Notes under the pieces: generated by a model | What the model saw: only the letters and a program-made list of their open reading frames with translations | Databases searched by the model: none | Told to the model about the DNA's origin: nothing | Program-made: the position numbers and the translations under genes | Assembly (NCBI GenBank): GCA_012838955.1 | Contig: DUOH01000034.1 | Location: 1 to 64,000 of the forward strand | Length of the DNA: 64,000 nucleotides | Direction of reading: 5' to 3' | From: Bacillota bacterium | GTDB taxonomy: Bacteria > Bacillota > UBA4882 > UBA10575 | In this document: piece after piece, positions 1-8,609 of the stretch | How the letters are laid out: every line of letters starts with the position of its first letter | How positions within the stretch are numbered: the first letter of the stretch is position 1

Positions 1-30
1 ATTATATCATTATATTGAGCTCAGTTATAA

Positions 31-56
31 CCGCGGCTTTTGCCGCGGGTTTTTGT
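31..56 (+). terminator. Intrinsic terminator at the left edge
   Basis: A GC-only 7-bp stem (CCGCGGC with GCCGCGG) closes a TTTT loop and is followed by GTTTTTG. It probably ends a gene lying to the left of the window. Confidence 0.7.
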
Positions 57-59
57 TAT

Positions 60-300
60 ATTCGGGATAGACGGAGCAGAGCGCCTTCATTATAGGAGTA
101 CAACGTCTACGGATAATAAGAGAAAGGCAAATCTGTAATATTCAGTAGGGAGCTGCGCCGCTTTTGCCTGGGGTAATACTACGTGAATACTATGTGGCGC
201 AGCAGACGCTATATACAAGCGGCGGTGGAGAAAGAAACGGTAGACAAAAGCATTCAATAAACACCGAGCATAGTGTAAAATTGTTGTAGGATAAAAAAAC
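60..300. other. Non-coding stretch, nothing recognised
   Basis: No convincing ORF with a ribosome binding site is seen. The 70-codon minus-strand reading frame has no family resemblance and no start signal. The stretch may be decayed mobile-element or intergenic DNA beside the transposase remnant. Confidence 0.4.
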
Positions 301-362
301 AAGAGATCATCTTTTGGTAAAATAGAATTAGCAACACCCTAAATACCAAAGGAGGATCTCTT
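301..362 (+). promoter_or_regulatory. Inverted repeat masking the transposase ribosome binding site
   Basis: The segments 301-318 and 345-362 are inverted repeats, 18 bp with two mismatches. The right arm contains the AGGAGG ribosome binding site of the GTG start at 363. In a transcript entering from outside, the arms would pair and hide that site. This arrangement is expected of a transposase protected from read-through expression. The pairing is read directly; the role is inferred. Confidence 0.5.
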
Positions 363-599
363 GTGAATACTATTTTGCACCAAATCTGCGAAAAATTCAT
401 TGGTGAAGTTACTGGTTTTTTTAGCCAGGATAAGGTGCTGGCATTAGAAGAGATAGAAACAACTTTAAAGAAAGAGACGAATACTTTTATTCTGGAAATG
501 GTAAAAGCTTATCTGGAACAATTAGATCAAGCCATTATCAGCGATAAGGCTGAACGAGCAACAAGACGCGCAGTTTGGCGCGGCGCGGTACTATGCTAA
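363..599 (+). pseudogene. ISLre2-family (UPF0236) transposase, N-terminal fragment
   Basis: The first roughly 65 residues (MNTILHQICEKFIGEV..., then an acidic helix ending LEQLDQAIISDKAER) resemble the N-terminus of ISLre2-family transposases, which normally run to about 400-500 residues. Here the frame changes to low-complexity Arg/Ala codons and stops after 78 codons, so the catalytic part is gone. The GTG start follows an AGGAGG site held in an inverted repeat. It lies directly upstream of tlyA and marks an old insertion or recombination point that has probably cut tlyA off from its usual isoprenoid/exonuclease VII neighbours. Family recognition is from memory of the N-terminal pattern, hence moderate confidence. 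Confidence 0.6.
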
Positions 600-667
600 T
601 TCTATACGCTGTACTGTACAGGTATAAGAGTATGAATGCTCAGCAACGAGGAGGAGGGGCTAAGAAG

Positions 668-1459
668 ATGCAAAGATTGGATCTTACCCTCTGCGAACGG
701 GGTTTAGCGGAGAGTAGGGAGAAGGCTAAAGCCTTAATTATGGCTGGAGAAGTTGTGGTCAACGGAAAAGTCATTGACAAGGCGGGAACACGTGTCTCAC
801 CTACCGCCGCCATTGAAGTGAGAGGAAAGCTTCCTTATGTAAGCCGGGGCGGGCTTAAACTGGCCCGGGCTTTGGAAGTGTTTCCGGTGGAGGTCAGGGA
901 TCGGGTGTGTTTGGACGCTGGCGCTTCGACCGGAGGGTTTACCGATTGTTTGCTGCAGAAGGGAGCCCAGAAGGTGATCGCGGTTGATGTGGGCTATGGC
1001 CAGTTTGCCTGGAAATTGCGGCAGGATCCCCGGGTAATATTGATGGAAAAGACAAATGTACGCTATCTCACACAGGAACAGCTGCCGGAGTTGCCTTCTC
1101 TAATTACTGCCGATCTGTCCTTCATTTCTTTGGAGAAAGTCCTTATTCCATTGGTGGGCTTACTGACTGCAGACGGAGAAATCATCTGTTTGGTCAAACC
1201 TCAGTTCGAGGCGGGACGGGATAAAGTAGGGAAGAAGGGCGTAGTCAGAGAAGCCGGTGTGCATCTGGAAGTCCTGGAGAGAATCATTGATCTGGGAGAG
1301 GGCCTCCGCTTGAAGCTGGGAGGGGTTACCTATTCCCCGCTCTTGGGCCCGGAAGGTAATATTGAGTTTTTAGTATATTGGCGGCGGCGAGGTGAAGAGG
1401 TTAAACGGCCGAACTTGGAAGCGCTGGTGGATCAAGCATGGCAAGAGGTAAAAGGGTGA
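668..1459 (+). CDS. tlyA: TlyA-family rRNA 2'-O-methyltransferase (hemolysin A family)
   Basis: 263 residues. An N-terminal S4 RNA-binding domain (about 1-60, with ESREKAKALIMAGEVVVNGK) is followed by an FtsJ/RrmJ-like Rossmann methyltransferase with the SAM loop LDAGASTGGFTDCLL near residue 83. TlyA enzymes methylate the 2'-OH of cytidines in 16S and/or 23S rRNA. The frame is open from 575, but the ATG at 668 is chosen because GAGGAGGGG precedes it and the S4 domain starts there. In related clostridia tlyA sits between dxs and nadK/argR/recN; neither flank is present here. A transposase remnant lies upstream and about 700 bp of non-coding DNA downstream. Confidence 0.93.
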   Translation: MQRLDLTLCERGLAESREKAKALIMAGEVVVNGKVIDKAGTRVSPTAAIEVRGKLPYVSRGGLKLARALEVFPVEVRDRVCLDAGASTGGFTDCLLQKGAQKVIAVDVGYGQFAWKLRQDPRVILMEKTNVRYLTQEQLPELPSLITADLSFISLEKVLIPLVGLLTADGEIICLVKPQFEAGRDKVGKKGVVREAGVHLEVLERIIDLGEGLRLKLGGVTYSPLLGPEGNIEFLVYWRRRGEEVKRPNLEALVDQAWQEVKG

Positions 1460-1508
1460 CTTTTCTAAGGAATCTGCAGTGCCATAAATTCAGTACAAAA
1501 AGACGAAA

Positions 1509-1531
1509 GCCTCTGCTTAATCGGCAGAGGC
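1509..1531 (-). terminator. Hairpin after tlyA
   Basis: A perfect 8-bp stem GCCTCTGC / GCAGAGGC with a 7-nt loop. There is no T run on the plus side. Read on the minus strand it is followed by TTTCGTCTTTTT, so it may be a weak minus-strand or bidirectional terminator. Confidence 0.4.
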
Positions 1532-1559
1532 ACTAACAAAGGAGGAAAAAAGGAGGGGT

Positions 1560-1870
1560 GACAAGATTAATATACCCCAAGTGTTTTAACACCGGGTTAC
1601 AGTCAGATAAACGTTTGGCAACACTTAATTCGTTCTTTCTGCGGATTCTGCGGTAAGCGGCTGTCAACCGATAAACTTATACCGTGGGCCGCTTAATTCT
1701 TTACAAGCCGTTGCTCTTAGTATAGCAGGTTTTATTTAACAATTCGTAAAAGAAGTAAAGATCTAAGAAAGCACGGGTCAAAATGGTGTTAAAATGATGG
1801 GGGGGGACAAGCATGTGCTCCGGAGTCCGGTAGAAGGTTAAATTTATATTAAATTCGTGGTTTTAACCTT
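1560..1870. other. Gene-free region upstream of the oad promoter
   Basis: No ORF with a ribosome binding site is seen. Two weak inverted repeats are present: AAGCGGC (1655-1661) with GCCGCTT (1688-1694), and the short palindrome CCGGAGTCCGG near 1820. A G-run of eight lies near 1800. No known element is recognised. Confidence 0.4.
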
Positions 1871-1877
1871 TGTTTTC

Positions 1878-1906
1878 TTGACCTTTCCTTGACTTTTTAG
1901 TATATT
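1878..1906 (+). promoter_or_regulatory. Sigma-A-type promoter of the oad operon
   Basis: TTGACC (1878-1883), a 17-bp spacer and TATATT (1901-1906) give a good vegetative promoter. The expected start near 1913 leaves a leader of about 250 nt before oadG. Confidence 0.6.
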
Positions 1907-1912
1907 CTATGG

Positions 1913-2110
1913 CATAGAGGGGGAAAATTGTTCTTTTTCCATCTATCTGTAGATTTATCTGCAGATTCCAGGTAATCCTGGGTTTTTGACAGACTATACA
2001 TCATGAGATGACACTAGGTTTAAGGAAGTCCAGGATAAAAGGGGTGGAAGGCCTTCTCCGACCGGTGGGTCGGTTTTTTCTTGAACCTGATCTGTCACCC
2101 GTTCAGGGGA
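1913..2110 (+). promoter_or_regulatory. oad leader with two terminator-like hairpins (candidate attenuator or riboswitch)
   Basis: After the predicted start, the leader holds a GGAAAA/TTTTTCC hairpin, an ATCTGTAGAT/ATCTGCAGAT repeat, CCAGG-TAAT-CCTGG followed by GTTTTT (1968-1987), and CCGACC-GGTG-GGTCGG followed by six Ts (2058-2079). The TCCAGGA segment at 2029-2035 can pair with TCCTGG at 1976-1981 as an alternative. Terminators placed between promoter and gene suggest conditional read-through. The GGGTGG near 2042 is not followed by the T-box ACCGCG. No riboswitch class is recognised. Confidence 0.5.
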
Positions 2111-2160
2111 GGTGAAAAATTCAGCTTTTTTGCGCAGAATACTGAGGAGGAGGTATAAAG

Positions 2161-2448
2161 GTGAGTAGTAATTTTGTCACAGGGCTCCAACTGTTGGTCA
2201 CTGGTATGCTGGTTGTATTTGTCGTATTAGTGCTCTTAATGTATATTATGAAGATCATGAGCGCCATAGTAAATAGAGCGAAATCCCATGCAAATCAAGA
2301 TGATAAGCAACCGCTCCAAGGTGTTCAGGTTGTTTCTACCGCTTCTACAAGTGAAGAAGAGCTGGCAGCGGTAGTGGCCGTGATGGCCAAGGTTTTGCCA
2401 AAGAAAGGAACCCCAGCACATTTAAGCATTGTAGAAGTCAAAAATTAA
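2161..2448 (+). CDS. oadG: Na+-translocating decarboxylase, gamma subunit (OadG)
   Basis: 95 residues, GTG start behind GAGGAGGAGG. One N-terminal membrane helix (about 8-32, GLQLLVTGMLVVFVVLVLLMYIM) is followed by a polar Lys/Gln-rich segment and a short conserved C-terminal part (EEELAAVVAVMAKVLPKK). This is the usual layout of the small gamma subunit, which anchors and assembles the alpha and beta subunits of the Na+-pumping decarboxylase. First gene of a four-gene operon with short gaps. The gamma subunit is poorly conserved, so the call rests partly on its neighbours. Confidence 0.88.
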   Translation: MSSNFVTGLQLLVTGMLVVFVVLVLLMYIMKIMSAIVNRAKSHANQDDKQPLQGVQVVSTASTSEEELAAVVAVMAKVLPKKGTPAHLSIVEVKN

Positions 2449-2464
2449 TTTAGGAGGCATTATT

Positions 2465-2839
2465 ATGCAATATTTTAAAGTTACGGTTAATGGTAAAACT
2501 TTTGATGTAAACGTGGAAGAGATCCAAAACGGGGCCGTTCCGGCTTCTCCTGCTCCGGCGGTACAAGCGTCACCCGCTCCTGCGGCTGTACAGACGGCTC
2601 CGGTGGCGGTCGGCGCTGGAGAGGAACCGATCAAAGCGCCTTTGGCCGGGACAGTCATGGCGATTAAGGTGAAACCCGGCGAAGAAGTAAAAGAGGGACA
2701 GGTTCTCCTTACCTTAGAGGCGTTGAAGATGGAGAATGAGATCGTGGCTCCCCAGGCCGGTGTAGTAAAGGATGTGTATACTCAATCCGGCGCCACTGTA
2801 AACGTGGGAGATATTTTACTGACCCTCCGGTCATTATAA
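2465..2839 (+). CDS. Biotin carboxyl carrier subunit of the Na+-pumping decarboxylase
   Basis: 124 residues. A short N-terminal beta segment leads into an Ala/Pro-rich linker (about 25-50), then a biotinyl domain (about 54-124) with the motif EALKMEN; Lys88 is the expected biotinylation site. The domain carries the carboxyl group from the carboxyltransferase (alpha) to the membrane beta subunit. In many oxaloacetate decarboxylases it is fused to the C-terminus of alpha; here it is a separate gene and alpha lacks it, as in methylmalonyl-CoA and glutaconyl-CoA decarboxylases. Ribosome binding site TAGGAGG, 16 nt after oadG. Confidence 0.92.
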   Translation: MQYFKVTVNGKTFDVNVEEIQNGAVPASPAPAVQASPAPAAVQTAPVAVGAGEEPIKAPLAGTVMAIKVKPGEEVKEGQVLLTLEALKMENEIVAPQAGVVKDVYTQSGATVNVGDILLTLRSL

Positions 2840-2852
2840 AGGAGGGTTAAGT

Positions 2853-3983
2853 ATGCTAGAGAGCATTCAGGAACTCATTACCACTACTGGATTTTCCTTT
2901 TTAACATGGCAACAGGGGCTCATGATTCTGGTTTCTTTTGTCCTCATTTATTTGGCTATTGTCAAAGAGTATGAGCCCTTATTGTTACTGCCCATCGCCT
3001 TTGGGGTGCTCCTGACCAATCTGCCTTTAGCCGGATTGATGGCAGAACCCGAAGATGGGAAAGTTGGAGGATTAATTTATTACCTGTATCAAGGGGTAAA
3101 ATTAGGTATTTATCCGCCTTTGATCTTCTTGGGAGTCGGAGCGATGACCGACTTCGGCCCGTTGATCGCCAACCCCAAGAGTATTCTGTTGGGGGCCGCC
3201 GCGCAGTTGGGTATCTTCATCGCTTTTCTCGGCGCTATCTTATTAGGTTTTGATCTTAAAGAAGCCGCGTCCATCGGGATCATTGGCGGGGCTGACGGCC
3301 CGACTGCCATCTTCTTAACCAGCAGACTGGCGCCGCATTTACTGGGGGCGATTGCCATCGCTGCTTATTCCTATATGGCTTTGATCCCTATTATTCAGCC
3401 TCCCATTATGAGGTTGCTGACTACGAAGAAAGAACGGCAGGTGGTCATGGAACAATTGCGTCCGGTCTCCAAAGCGGAGAAGATCCTCTTCCCGATTATT
3501 GTGACAGTGGTTGGGACCTTGATTTTACCTGATGCCGGACCTTTATTGGGTTCCTTGATGTTCGGAAACCTGTTGCGGGAGTCCGGAGTGACGGAACGGC
3601 TGAATAAAACCGCGCAGAATGAGATGATTAATATTATCACTATATTCTTGGGGTTGTCCGTGGGGGCTACTGCCAAGGCCGAAGTATTTCTAACCCCGCA
3701 AACGTTAGGCATACTGCTGATGGGCTTGTTTGCCTTCGCCTTCAGTACTGTCGGCGGAGTGCTTTTTGGAAAGCTCATGTGCAAGCTCTCCGGAGGAAAG
3801 ATTAACCCCTTGATCGGGGCAGCCGGAGTCTCAGCCGTGCCGATGGCCGCCCGGGTAGTGCAGAAGGTTGGCGCGGAAGAAAAGCCAGGCAACTACTTGC
3901 TGATGCATGCCATGGGCCCCAATGTGGCTGGAGTAATCGGTTCCGCAGTAGCCGCCGGTGTGCTCTTAGCTCGTTTGGGTTAA
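2853..3983 (+). CDS. oadB: Na+-translocating decarboxylase, beta subunit (OadB)
   Basis: 376 residues with about nine or ten membrane segments. The family signature [13 protein letters not shown] lies near residue 145, with a conserved [18 protein letters not shown] stretch near 250 and an [13 protein letters not shown] stretch near 330. OadB decarboxylates carboxybiotin and couples this to export of about two Na+ ions. It follows the biotin carrier by 13 nt with an AAGGAGG site, so it is translated as part of the same operon. It would generate the Na+ gradient during oxaloacetate or dicarboxylate fermentation. Confidence 0.95.
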   Translation: MLESIQELITTTGFSFLTWQQGLMILVSFVLIYLAIVKEYEPLLLLPIAFGVLLTNLPLAGLMAEPEDGKVGGLIYYLYQGVKLGIYPPLIFLGVGAMTDFGPLIANPKSILLGAAAQLGIFIAFLGAILLGFDLKEAASIGIIGGADGPTAIFLTSRLAPHLLGAIAIAAYSYMALIPIIQPPIMRLLTTKKERQVVMEQLRPVSKAEKILFPIIVTVVGTLILPDAGPLLGSLMFGNLLRESGVTERLNKTAQNEMINIITIFLGLSVGATAKAEVFLTPQTLGILLMGLFAFAFSTVGGVLFGKLMCKLSGGKINPLIGAAGVSAVPMAARVVQKVGAEEKPGNYLLMHAMGPNVAGVIGSAVAAGVLLARLG

Positions 3984-4036
3984 GTGTAGCCTGGTTCTAG
4001 ATACACTGAAGACCTTATATAGAGAGGATGAAGATT

Positions 4037-5374
4037 TTGGCACATCGTGTTGGGATAACAGAGACTATTTTCCGCGATGCTCATCAGTCTCTCTGGGCGA
4101 CCAGAATGAAGACCGAGCATATGATGGCAATAGCTGAGGCTATTGATGAAGTCGGTTTCCACTCCTTGGAGGCCTGGGGAGGAGCGACTTTCGATAGCTG
4201 TTTACGGTTTTTAAAAGAAGATCCCTGGGTTCGTTTGCGTAAATTACGAGCTGTGATCCGGAAGACTCCTCTCCAGATGCTACTGAGAGGACAGAATATT
4301 CTGGGTTACCGGCATTACCCTGATGATGTGGTCAGTGAATTCTGTAAGCGGGCAGTTGATAACGGAATCAGTATTATCAGGATCTTCGACGCTTTGAATG
4401 ACATCCGCAATATGGAACTGGCGATCAAAGTTTCGAAAGAGGCAGGCGCCCATGTGCAGGGAGCCATCTCCTATACGGTGAGCCCCGTTCATGATATTGA
4501 TGCCTATGTTAAATTAGCCAAAGAACTGGCTCAATTGGATTGCGATTCCATCTGTATCAAGGATATGGCCGGTCTGTTAAAACCCTATGTCGCCTATGAC
4601 TTGGTGAAGAGAATCAAAGAAGAAACCAAACTACCGGTACAGCTGCATTGTCATTACACCAGCGGTATGGCGTCCATGACCTATTTAAAGGCCATTGAGG
4701 CCGGAGTGGATGTAGTGGATACCGCCATGTCCGCGTTGGCTATGGGTACTTCTCAGCCACCTACCGAGTCCTTGATCGCGGCCCTACAGGATACTCCTTA
4801 TGACACCGGTTTGGATCTGGAGAAGATCGCTCCGATTAACCAGCACTTTAAGAACGTGCGGCAGGAGTATGAAGCCACTCCCGCTCCGCGCGAGGTGGAT
4901 ACCGCAGTGCTTTCCTATCAGATTCCGGGCGGAATGATCTCCAATCTCCGCAGCCAGTTGGCTGGGCAGAACGCTTCCGACCGCTATGAGGAGGTTCTGG
5001 CTGAAGTACCAAGGACCAGAGCGGAACTGGGTTATCCCCCGCTGGTTACTCCCACCAGCCAAATGGTGGGGACGCAAGCTGTGCTTAACGTCCTGACCGG
5101 GAAGAGGTACAGCGTGGTGCCGAAGGAGATCAAAGATTATGTAAAAGGTTATTACGGACGCCCGCCAGCACCTTTTGATCCGGAGATCAAGAAGATGATT
5201 ATTGGTGATGAAGAACCCATTACCTGCCGGCCGGCGGATGAATTAGAACCCTTGCTGGAGAAGGCGAGAAAAGAGATTATGCCCTACTACCAGCAGGAGG
5301 AGGATGTTCTCTCCTATGTGCTCTTCCCGGAAGTGGCGATGGAGTTCTTTAAGCACCGTGCTGCCAAAGAATAA
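4037..5374 (+). CDS. oadA: Oxaloacetate decarboxylase alpha subunit (carboxyltransferase, PycB-like)
   Basis: About 445 residues. TIM-barrel carboxyltransferase with ITETIFRDAHQSL at the N-terminus, the metal/lysine region SICIKDMAGLLKP, and LHCHYTSG and AMGTSQPPTES further on, then the conserved PYC/OADA C-terminal domain. It transfers the carboxyl group of oxaloacetate to biotin on the carrier. The biotin domain is absent from its C-terminus and is encoded at 2465. An in-frame ATG at 4028 touches GAGAGG directly; the TTG at 4037 has a normal 9-nt spacing from it and is preferred. A PycB role in pyruvate carboxylation is an alternative, but oadG and oadB next door argue for the pump. Confidence 0.93.
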   Translation: MAHRVGITETIFRDAHQSLWATRMKTEHMMAIAEAIDEVGFHSLEAWGGATFDSCLRFLKEDPWVRLRKLRAVIRKTPLQMLLRGQNILGYRHYPDDVVSEFCKRAVDNGISIIRIFDALNDIRNMELAIKVSKEAGAHVQGAISYTVSPVHDIDAYVKLAKELAQLDCDSICIKDMAGLLKPYVAYDLVKRIKEETKLPVQLHCHYTSGMASMTYLKAIEAGVDVVDTAMSALAMGTSQPPTESLIAALQDTPYDTGLDLEKIAPINQHFKNVRQEYEATPAPREVDTAVLSYQIPGGMISNLRSQLAGQNASDRYEEVLAEVPRTRAELGYPPLVTPTSQMVGTQAVLNVLTGKRYSVVPKEIKDYVKGYYGRPPAPFDPEIKKMIIGDEEPITCRPADELEPLLEKARKEIMPYYQQEEDVLSYVLFPEVAMEFFKHRAAKE

Positions 5375-5383
5375 ATTGATGAG

Positions 5384-5409
5384 GCCTCCCCAAAAAGGGG
5401 AGGCTTTTT
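5384..5409 (+). terminator. Terminator of the oad operon
   Basis: GCCTCCCC - AAAAA - GGGGAGGC followed by TTTTT, starting 10 nt after the oadA stop. Strong rho-independent terminator. Confidence 0.92.
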
Positions 5410-5452
5410 ATCAGCTTTTAAAGGCGGAGGAGGACTTTTTTAACCGGCCATT

Positions 5453-5479
5453 GCAGGGGAGGACTTTTTTTTGTAGAAT
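5453..5479 (+). promoter_or_regulatory. Sigma-H-like promoter upstream of alaS
   Basis: GCAGGGGAG, an 11-nt T-rich spacer and GTAGAAT resemble the sigma-H pattern RnAGGAwww - 11/12 nt - RnnGAAT, with AGGG for AGGA. A partial copy (GGAGGACTTTTTT) lies about 30 nt upstream. The alaS leader would be about 220 nt. It contains a CCCGC/GCGGG hairpin near 5568-5588 but no T-box sequence. Confidence 0.4.
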
Positions 5480-5705
5480 AGAGGTATTGATTTTCCGGAG
5501 CTTAACTTCGGTCTCTACGCCACGGATTACCCCGCGCGATTCAATATGCTGCTCCCTTGGGAAAGCTCCCGCTCTTTTCCAGGCGGGCTTTATTTGTCGG
5601 GAGCGCCGTTTGGGGCTGTTCGTTTCTTTATATAGGTTTAAATTACATAACTACGGTGGTGTGGTCAATAATTTACATTGATAGTAAGAAAAGGAGCGAT
5701 CTAGG

Positions 5706-8330
5706 ATGAAGACCGCCAGAGAGATTCGTCAGGAGTTTCTGGATTTTTTTGCGGAGCGAGGGCATACGATTGTGCCCAGCGCCCCTTTAATACCAAAAGA
5801 CGATCCGACCCTCTTATTCACCAATGCCGGGATGAATCAGTTCAAGGATGTATTTTTGGGGACGGGGTCCCGTCCGTATGTACGGGCGGCGGACTCGCAG
5901 AAGGTGATTCGGGTCAGCGGTAAACATAATGACCTGGATGAAGTGGGGCGGGACACTTACCATCATACTTTCTTTGAAATGCTGGGTAATTGGTCTTTTG
6001 GTGATTATTACAAAAAAGAGGCCATTTCCTGGGCTTGGGAACTCTTGACCAAAGTTTGGGGACTCCCCAAAGACAAGCTCTATGCCACGGTACATCATAC
6101 TGATGACGAGGCTGCGAAGTTATGGCCGGAAGTGACTGAAATCGCGCCTGAACGGGTGCTGCGTTTCGGTGATGATGACAACTTTTGGGAGATGGGTGAT
6201 ACCGGTCCTTGCGGTCCGTGTACAGAGATTCATATTGATTTAGGTCCGGAACAGTGCGATAAAAAACACGTGCCCGGGCATGAATGTGCGGTGAACGGGG
6301 ACTGCGCCCGCTATATCGAACTCTGGAACCTGGTCTTTATTCAATATGAGCGGCAACCCGACGGTACACTGGTGGAGCTTCCCGCCAAACATGTGGATAC
6401 CGGGATGGGGTTTGAACGGATTGTCGCCGTGCTCCAGGGGAAAAGCTCCAACTATGATACGGATTTATTTGTGCCGCTGCTGCGGAAGATCTCCGAATTG
6501 ACCGGAGCCGATGATGAAAAACCGGAACACAGTGTTGCGATGCGGGTAATCGCCGATCACTTGCGGTCCTTGACTTTTGCCATAGCGGACGGCGCTTTAC
6601 CGTCCAACGAAGGCCGGGGCTATGTTCTCCGCCGTATACTGCGGAGAGCGGCCCGGTTTGCCCGTAACCTTGGAGTGCGGGAACCTTTATTGTATAAGTT
6701 GGTTCCTACCTTGGTGGAGATGATGGGCGATACCTATCCTGAGTTGAAGGAGCAGGAGACCCATTGCCAACAGGTGATCTTGGCGGAAGAGGAGTCCTTC
6801 GGCCGGACTCTGGATAAAGGACTGGAGCTTTTTGTGGAGCTGACGGAGGGGTTGAAAAAAGAGGGGAAAACCGTGATTCCCGGAGCTGAAGCCTTCCGCC
6901 TATATGATACTTATGGCTTCCCCTTGGATCTGACACAGTTGATGGCGGAGGAACTGGGGATGACGGTTGAAGTTGATCACTTCAACAGGTTGATGGAGGA
7001 GCAACGGGAGCGGGCCCGGGCCAGCGGCAAGTTTGCCCTGGCGGAAAAGGGCCGGGACTGGAAGGTTCTTTCCGACACAGCCCATTCTCAGTTTCTGGGC
7101 TATGAATACTTGCGTTCCACCGCCAAACTATGTCAATGGAACGAGGATGAGCACTATTATAAACTGGTTTTTGACCGGACCCCGTTCTATGCCGAATCCG
7201 GCGGACAGGTGGGGGATACCGGTCTGTTACGGGCGGATGGGGAAGAATTCCCTGTCGTAAATACAGTTAAGGATCAGGACCGCATTATTCACCTGGTGCC
7301 AAAGGAAAAGGCTTTTCCTATTGAGGCCAGAGACTTCCAGCTGGAGGTGGATCACAGCCGGCGAAGATGGACGGCGGCCAACCACACGGCTACTCATTTA
7401 CTCCAAGCTGTGCTCAGGAAGAACTTCGGCGCTCATTTACATCAAGCGGGTTCCCTGGTGGCCCCGGATCGCTTGCGCTTTGATTTTACCCACTATGAGC
7501 GGCTAACCGCCGATCAGTTGGAAAAGGTGGAGACGGAGATGAATGAGTTAATCGCCGCCGCTCTTCCGGTCTGGACGGAATGGATGGATTATTCCAGCGC
7601 GCTGGAGCGGGGCGCGATAGCTTTTTTTGGTGAAAAATACGGTGACCTGGTCAGAGTAGTGCAGGTCGGCGAAGAAACCCTGGAACTTTGCGGGGGCACT
7701 CATGCGCGAAACAGCGCCGAACTGCTCTGTTTCCGTATACTATCAGAGGGAAGTGTAGCCACTGGAGTACGGAGAATCGAGGCGGTTACCGGAAAAAGCG
7801 CTCTGGAGCTGATGCAGAAAGAAAGGGGAGTTCTACGGGAAGCAGCGGAGGTTTTACGGGTGGAGCCCGAGGCTGTCGGGAAGAAACTCGCTGAAGTGAT
7901 GGAGGAACAAGCTAAATTAAGGAAAGCCCAGGAGGAACTGGAGAGAGAAAAAGCCCTGGCCGCCGGGGATCAGGCCTTGGACAACCTGAAAGAAGCGGGG
8001 GGAGTCCGCTATCTGGTGGCGCGGGTCGACGGTTTACCTATGGATCTGCTCAGAGAGAATGTGGATCGGTACAAGAGCAAACTACAGTCTTGTGTGGTGC
8101 TCCTCGGGGCGGTACATGAAGATAAGGTGTCTTTTGTGGCCGGAGTAACTCCGGATTTGACCAAGACGATCAAAGCCGGGGAACTCGTGAAGTCCGTGGC
8201 AGCGGTAGCGGGCGGCGGCGGCGGCGGGCGTCCGGATCTGGCCCAGGCAGGCGGAAAGCATCCTGAGAAGATCGACGAAGCCCTGAAAGCAGGGGAAAAC
8301 CTAATTATTAGCGCTTTATCCGCCCGCTAG
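5706..8330 (+). CDS. alaS: Alanyl-tRNA synthetase
   Basis: 874 residues, normal full length. The N-terminal class II catalytic core begins TAREIRQEFLDFFAERGH and has FTNAGMNQFKD and the motif 3 region. An editing domain contains HTATHLL and CGGTHARN, the zinc-binding sites that clear Ser-tRNA(Ala) and Gly-tRNA(Ala). A coiled-coil C-terminal domain follows, with the oligo-Gly stretch GGGGGGRPDLAQAGG. The ATG follows AAGGAGCG. It is monocistronic, with a terminator about 90 nt after the stop. Charging of tRNA(Ala) is an essential cytoplasmic step. Confidence 0.98.
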   Translation: MKTAREIRQEFLDFFAERGHTIVPSAPLIPKDDPTLLFTNAGMNQFKDVFLGTGSRPYVRAADSQKVIRVSGKHNDLDEVGRDTYHHTFFEMLGNWSFGDYYKKEAISWAWELLTKVWGLPKDKLYATVHHTDDEAAKLWPEVTEIAPERVLRFGDDDNFWEMGDTGPCGPCTEIHIDLGPEQCDKKHVPGHECAVNGDCARYIELWNLVFIQYERQPDGTLVELPAKHVDTGMGFERIVAVLQGKSSNYDTDLFVPLLRKISELTGADDEKPEHSVAMRVIADHLRSLTFAIADGALPSNEGRGYVLRRILRRAARFARNLGVREPLLYKLVPTLVEMMGDTYPELKEQETHCQQVILAEEESFGRTLDKGLELFVELTEGLKKEGKTVIPGAEAFRLYDTYGFPLDLTQLMAEELGMTVEVDHFNRLMEEQRERARASGKFALAEKGRDWKVLSDTAHSQFLGYEYLRSTAKLCQWNEDEHYYKLVFDRTPFYAESGGQVGDTGLLRADGEEFPVVNTVKDQDRIIHLVPKEKAFPIEARDFQLEVDHSRRRWTAANHTATHLLQAVLRKNFGAHLHQAGSLVAPDRLRFDFTHYERLTADQLEKVETEMNELIAAALPVWTEWMDYSSALERGAIAFFGEKYGDLVRVVQVGEETLELCGGTHARNSAELLCFRILSEGSVATGVRRIEAVTGKSALELMQKERGVLREAAEVLRVEPEAVGKKLAEVMEEQAKLRKAQEELEREKALAAGDQALDNLKEAGGVRYLVARVDGLPMDLLRENVDRYKSKLQSCVVLLGAVHEDKVSFVAGVTPDLTKTIKAGELVKSVAAVAGGGGGGRPDLAQAGGKHPEKIDEALKAGENLIISALSAR

Positions 8331-8417
8331 AAAGGACGTACTGAAAAAAGACCTCTGGAGCTTTAGTGGGATAAAACTCAGACTTATGCTTATAAGATTC
8401 AAAGCATGTCAGGAAAA

Positions 8418-8453
8418 GTGTGGTGAGCAGGAATGTCTTCACCACGCTTTTTT
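8418..8453 (+). terminator. Terminator downstream of alaS
   Basis: GTGTGGTGA pairs with TCACCACGC (one G-T pair), followed by six Ts. Confidence 0.85.
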
Positions 8454-8609
8454 ATTACAGAACCATTCTTCGTCAGTGGCAAGCCCTTCTACTAGGATGT
8501 AGAATTTACCAGAGCGCCCATTGTATCTTCTGGATCAGGATTGAAATAATAAGAAAGAGACGGCGCCAGGTTGATGAAAGTGTCGCTCGATGAAGGAGGG
8601 AGGATATAA

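Noticed and set aside
2035-2080. T-box riboswitch upstream of oadG
   Set aside because: GGGTGGAA resembles the start of the T-box core, but ACCGCG is missing, the leader is too short for a full stem I, and the downstream genes are not amino acid or tRNA genes.
3395-3892. 165-codon minus-strand frame
   Set aside because: Antisense shadow of oadB; no ribosome binding site and no family resemblance.
5304-5681. 125-codon frame between oadA and alaS
   Set aside because: It begins inside oadA and crosses its terminator and the promoter region.
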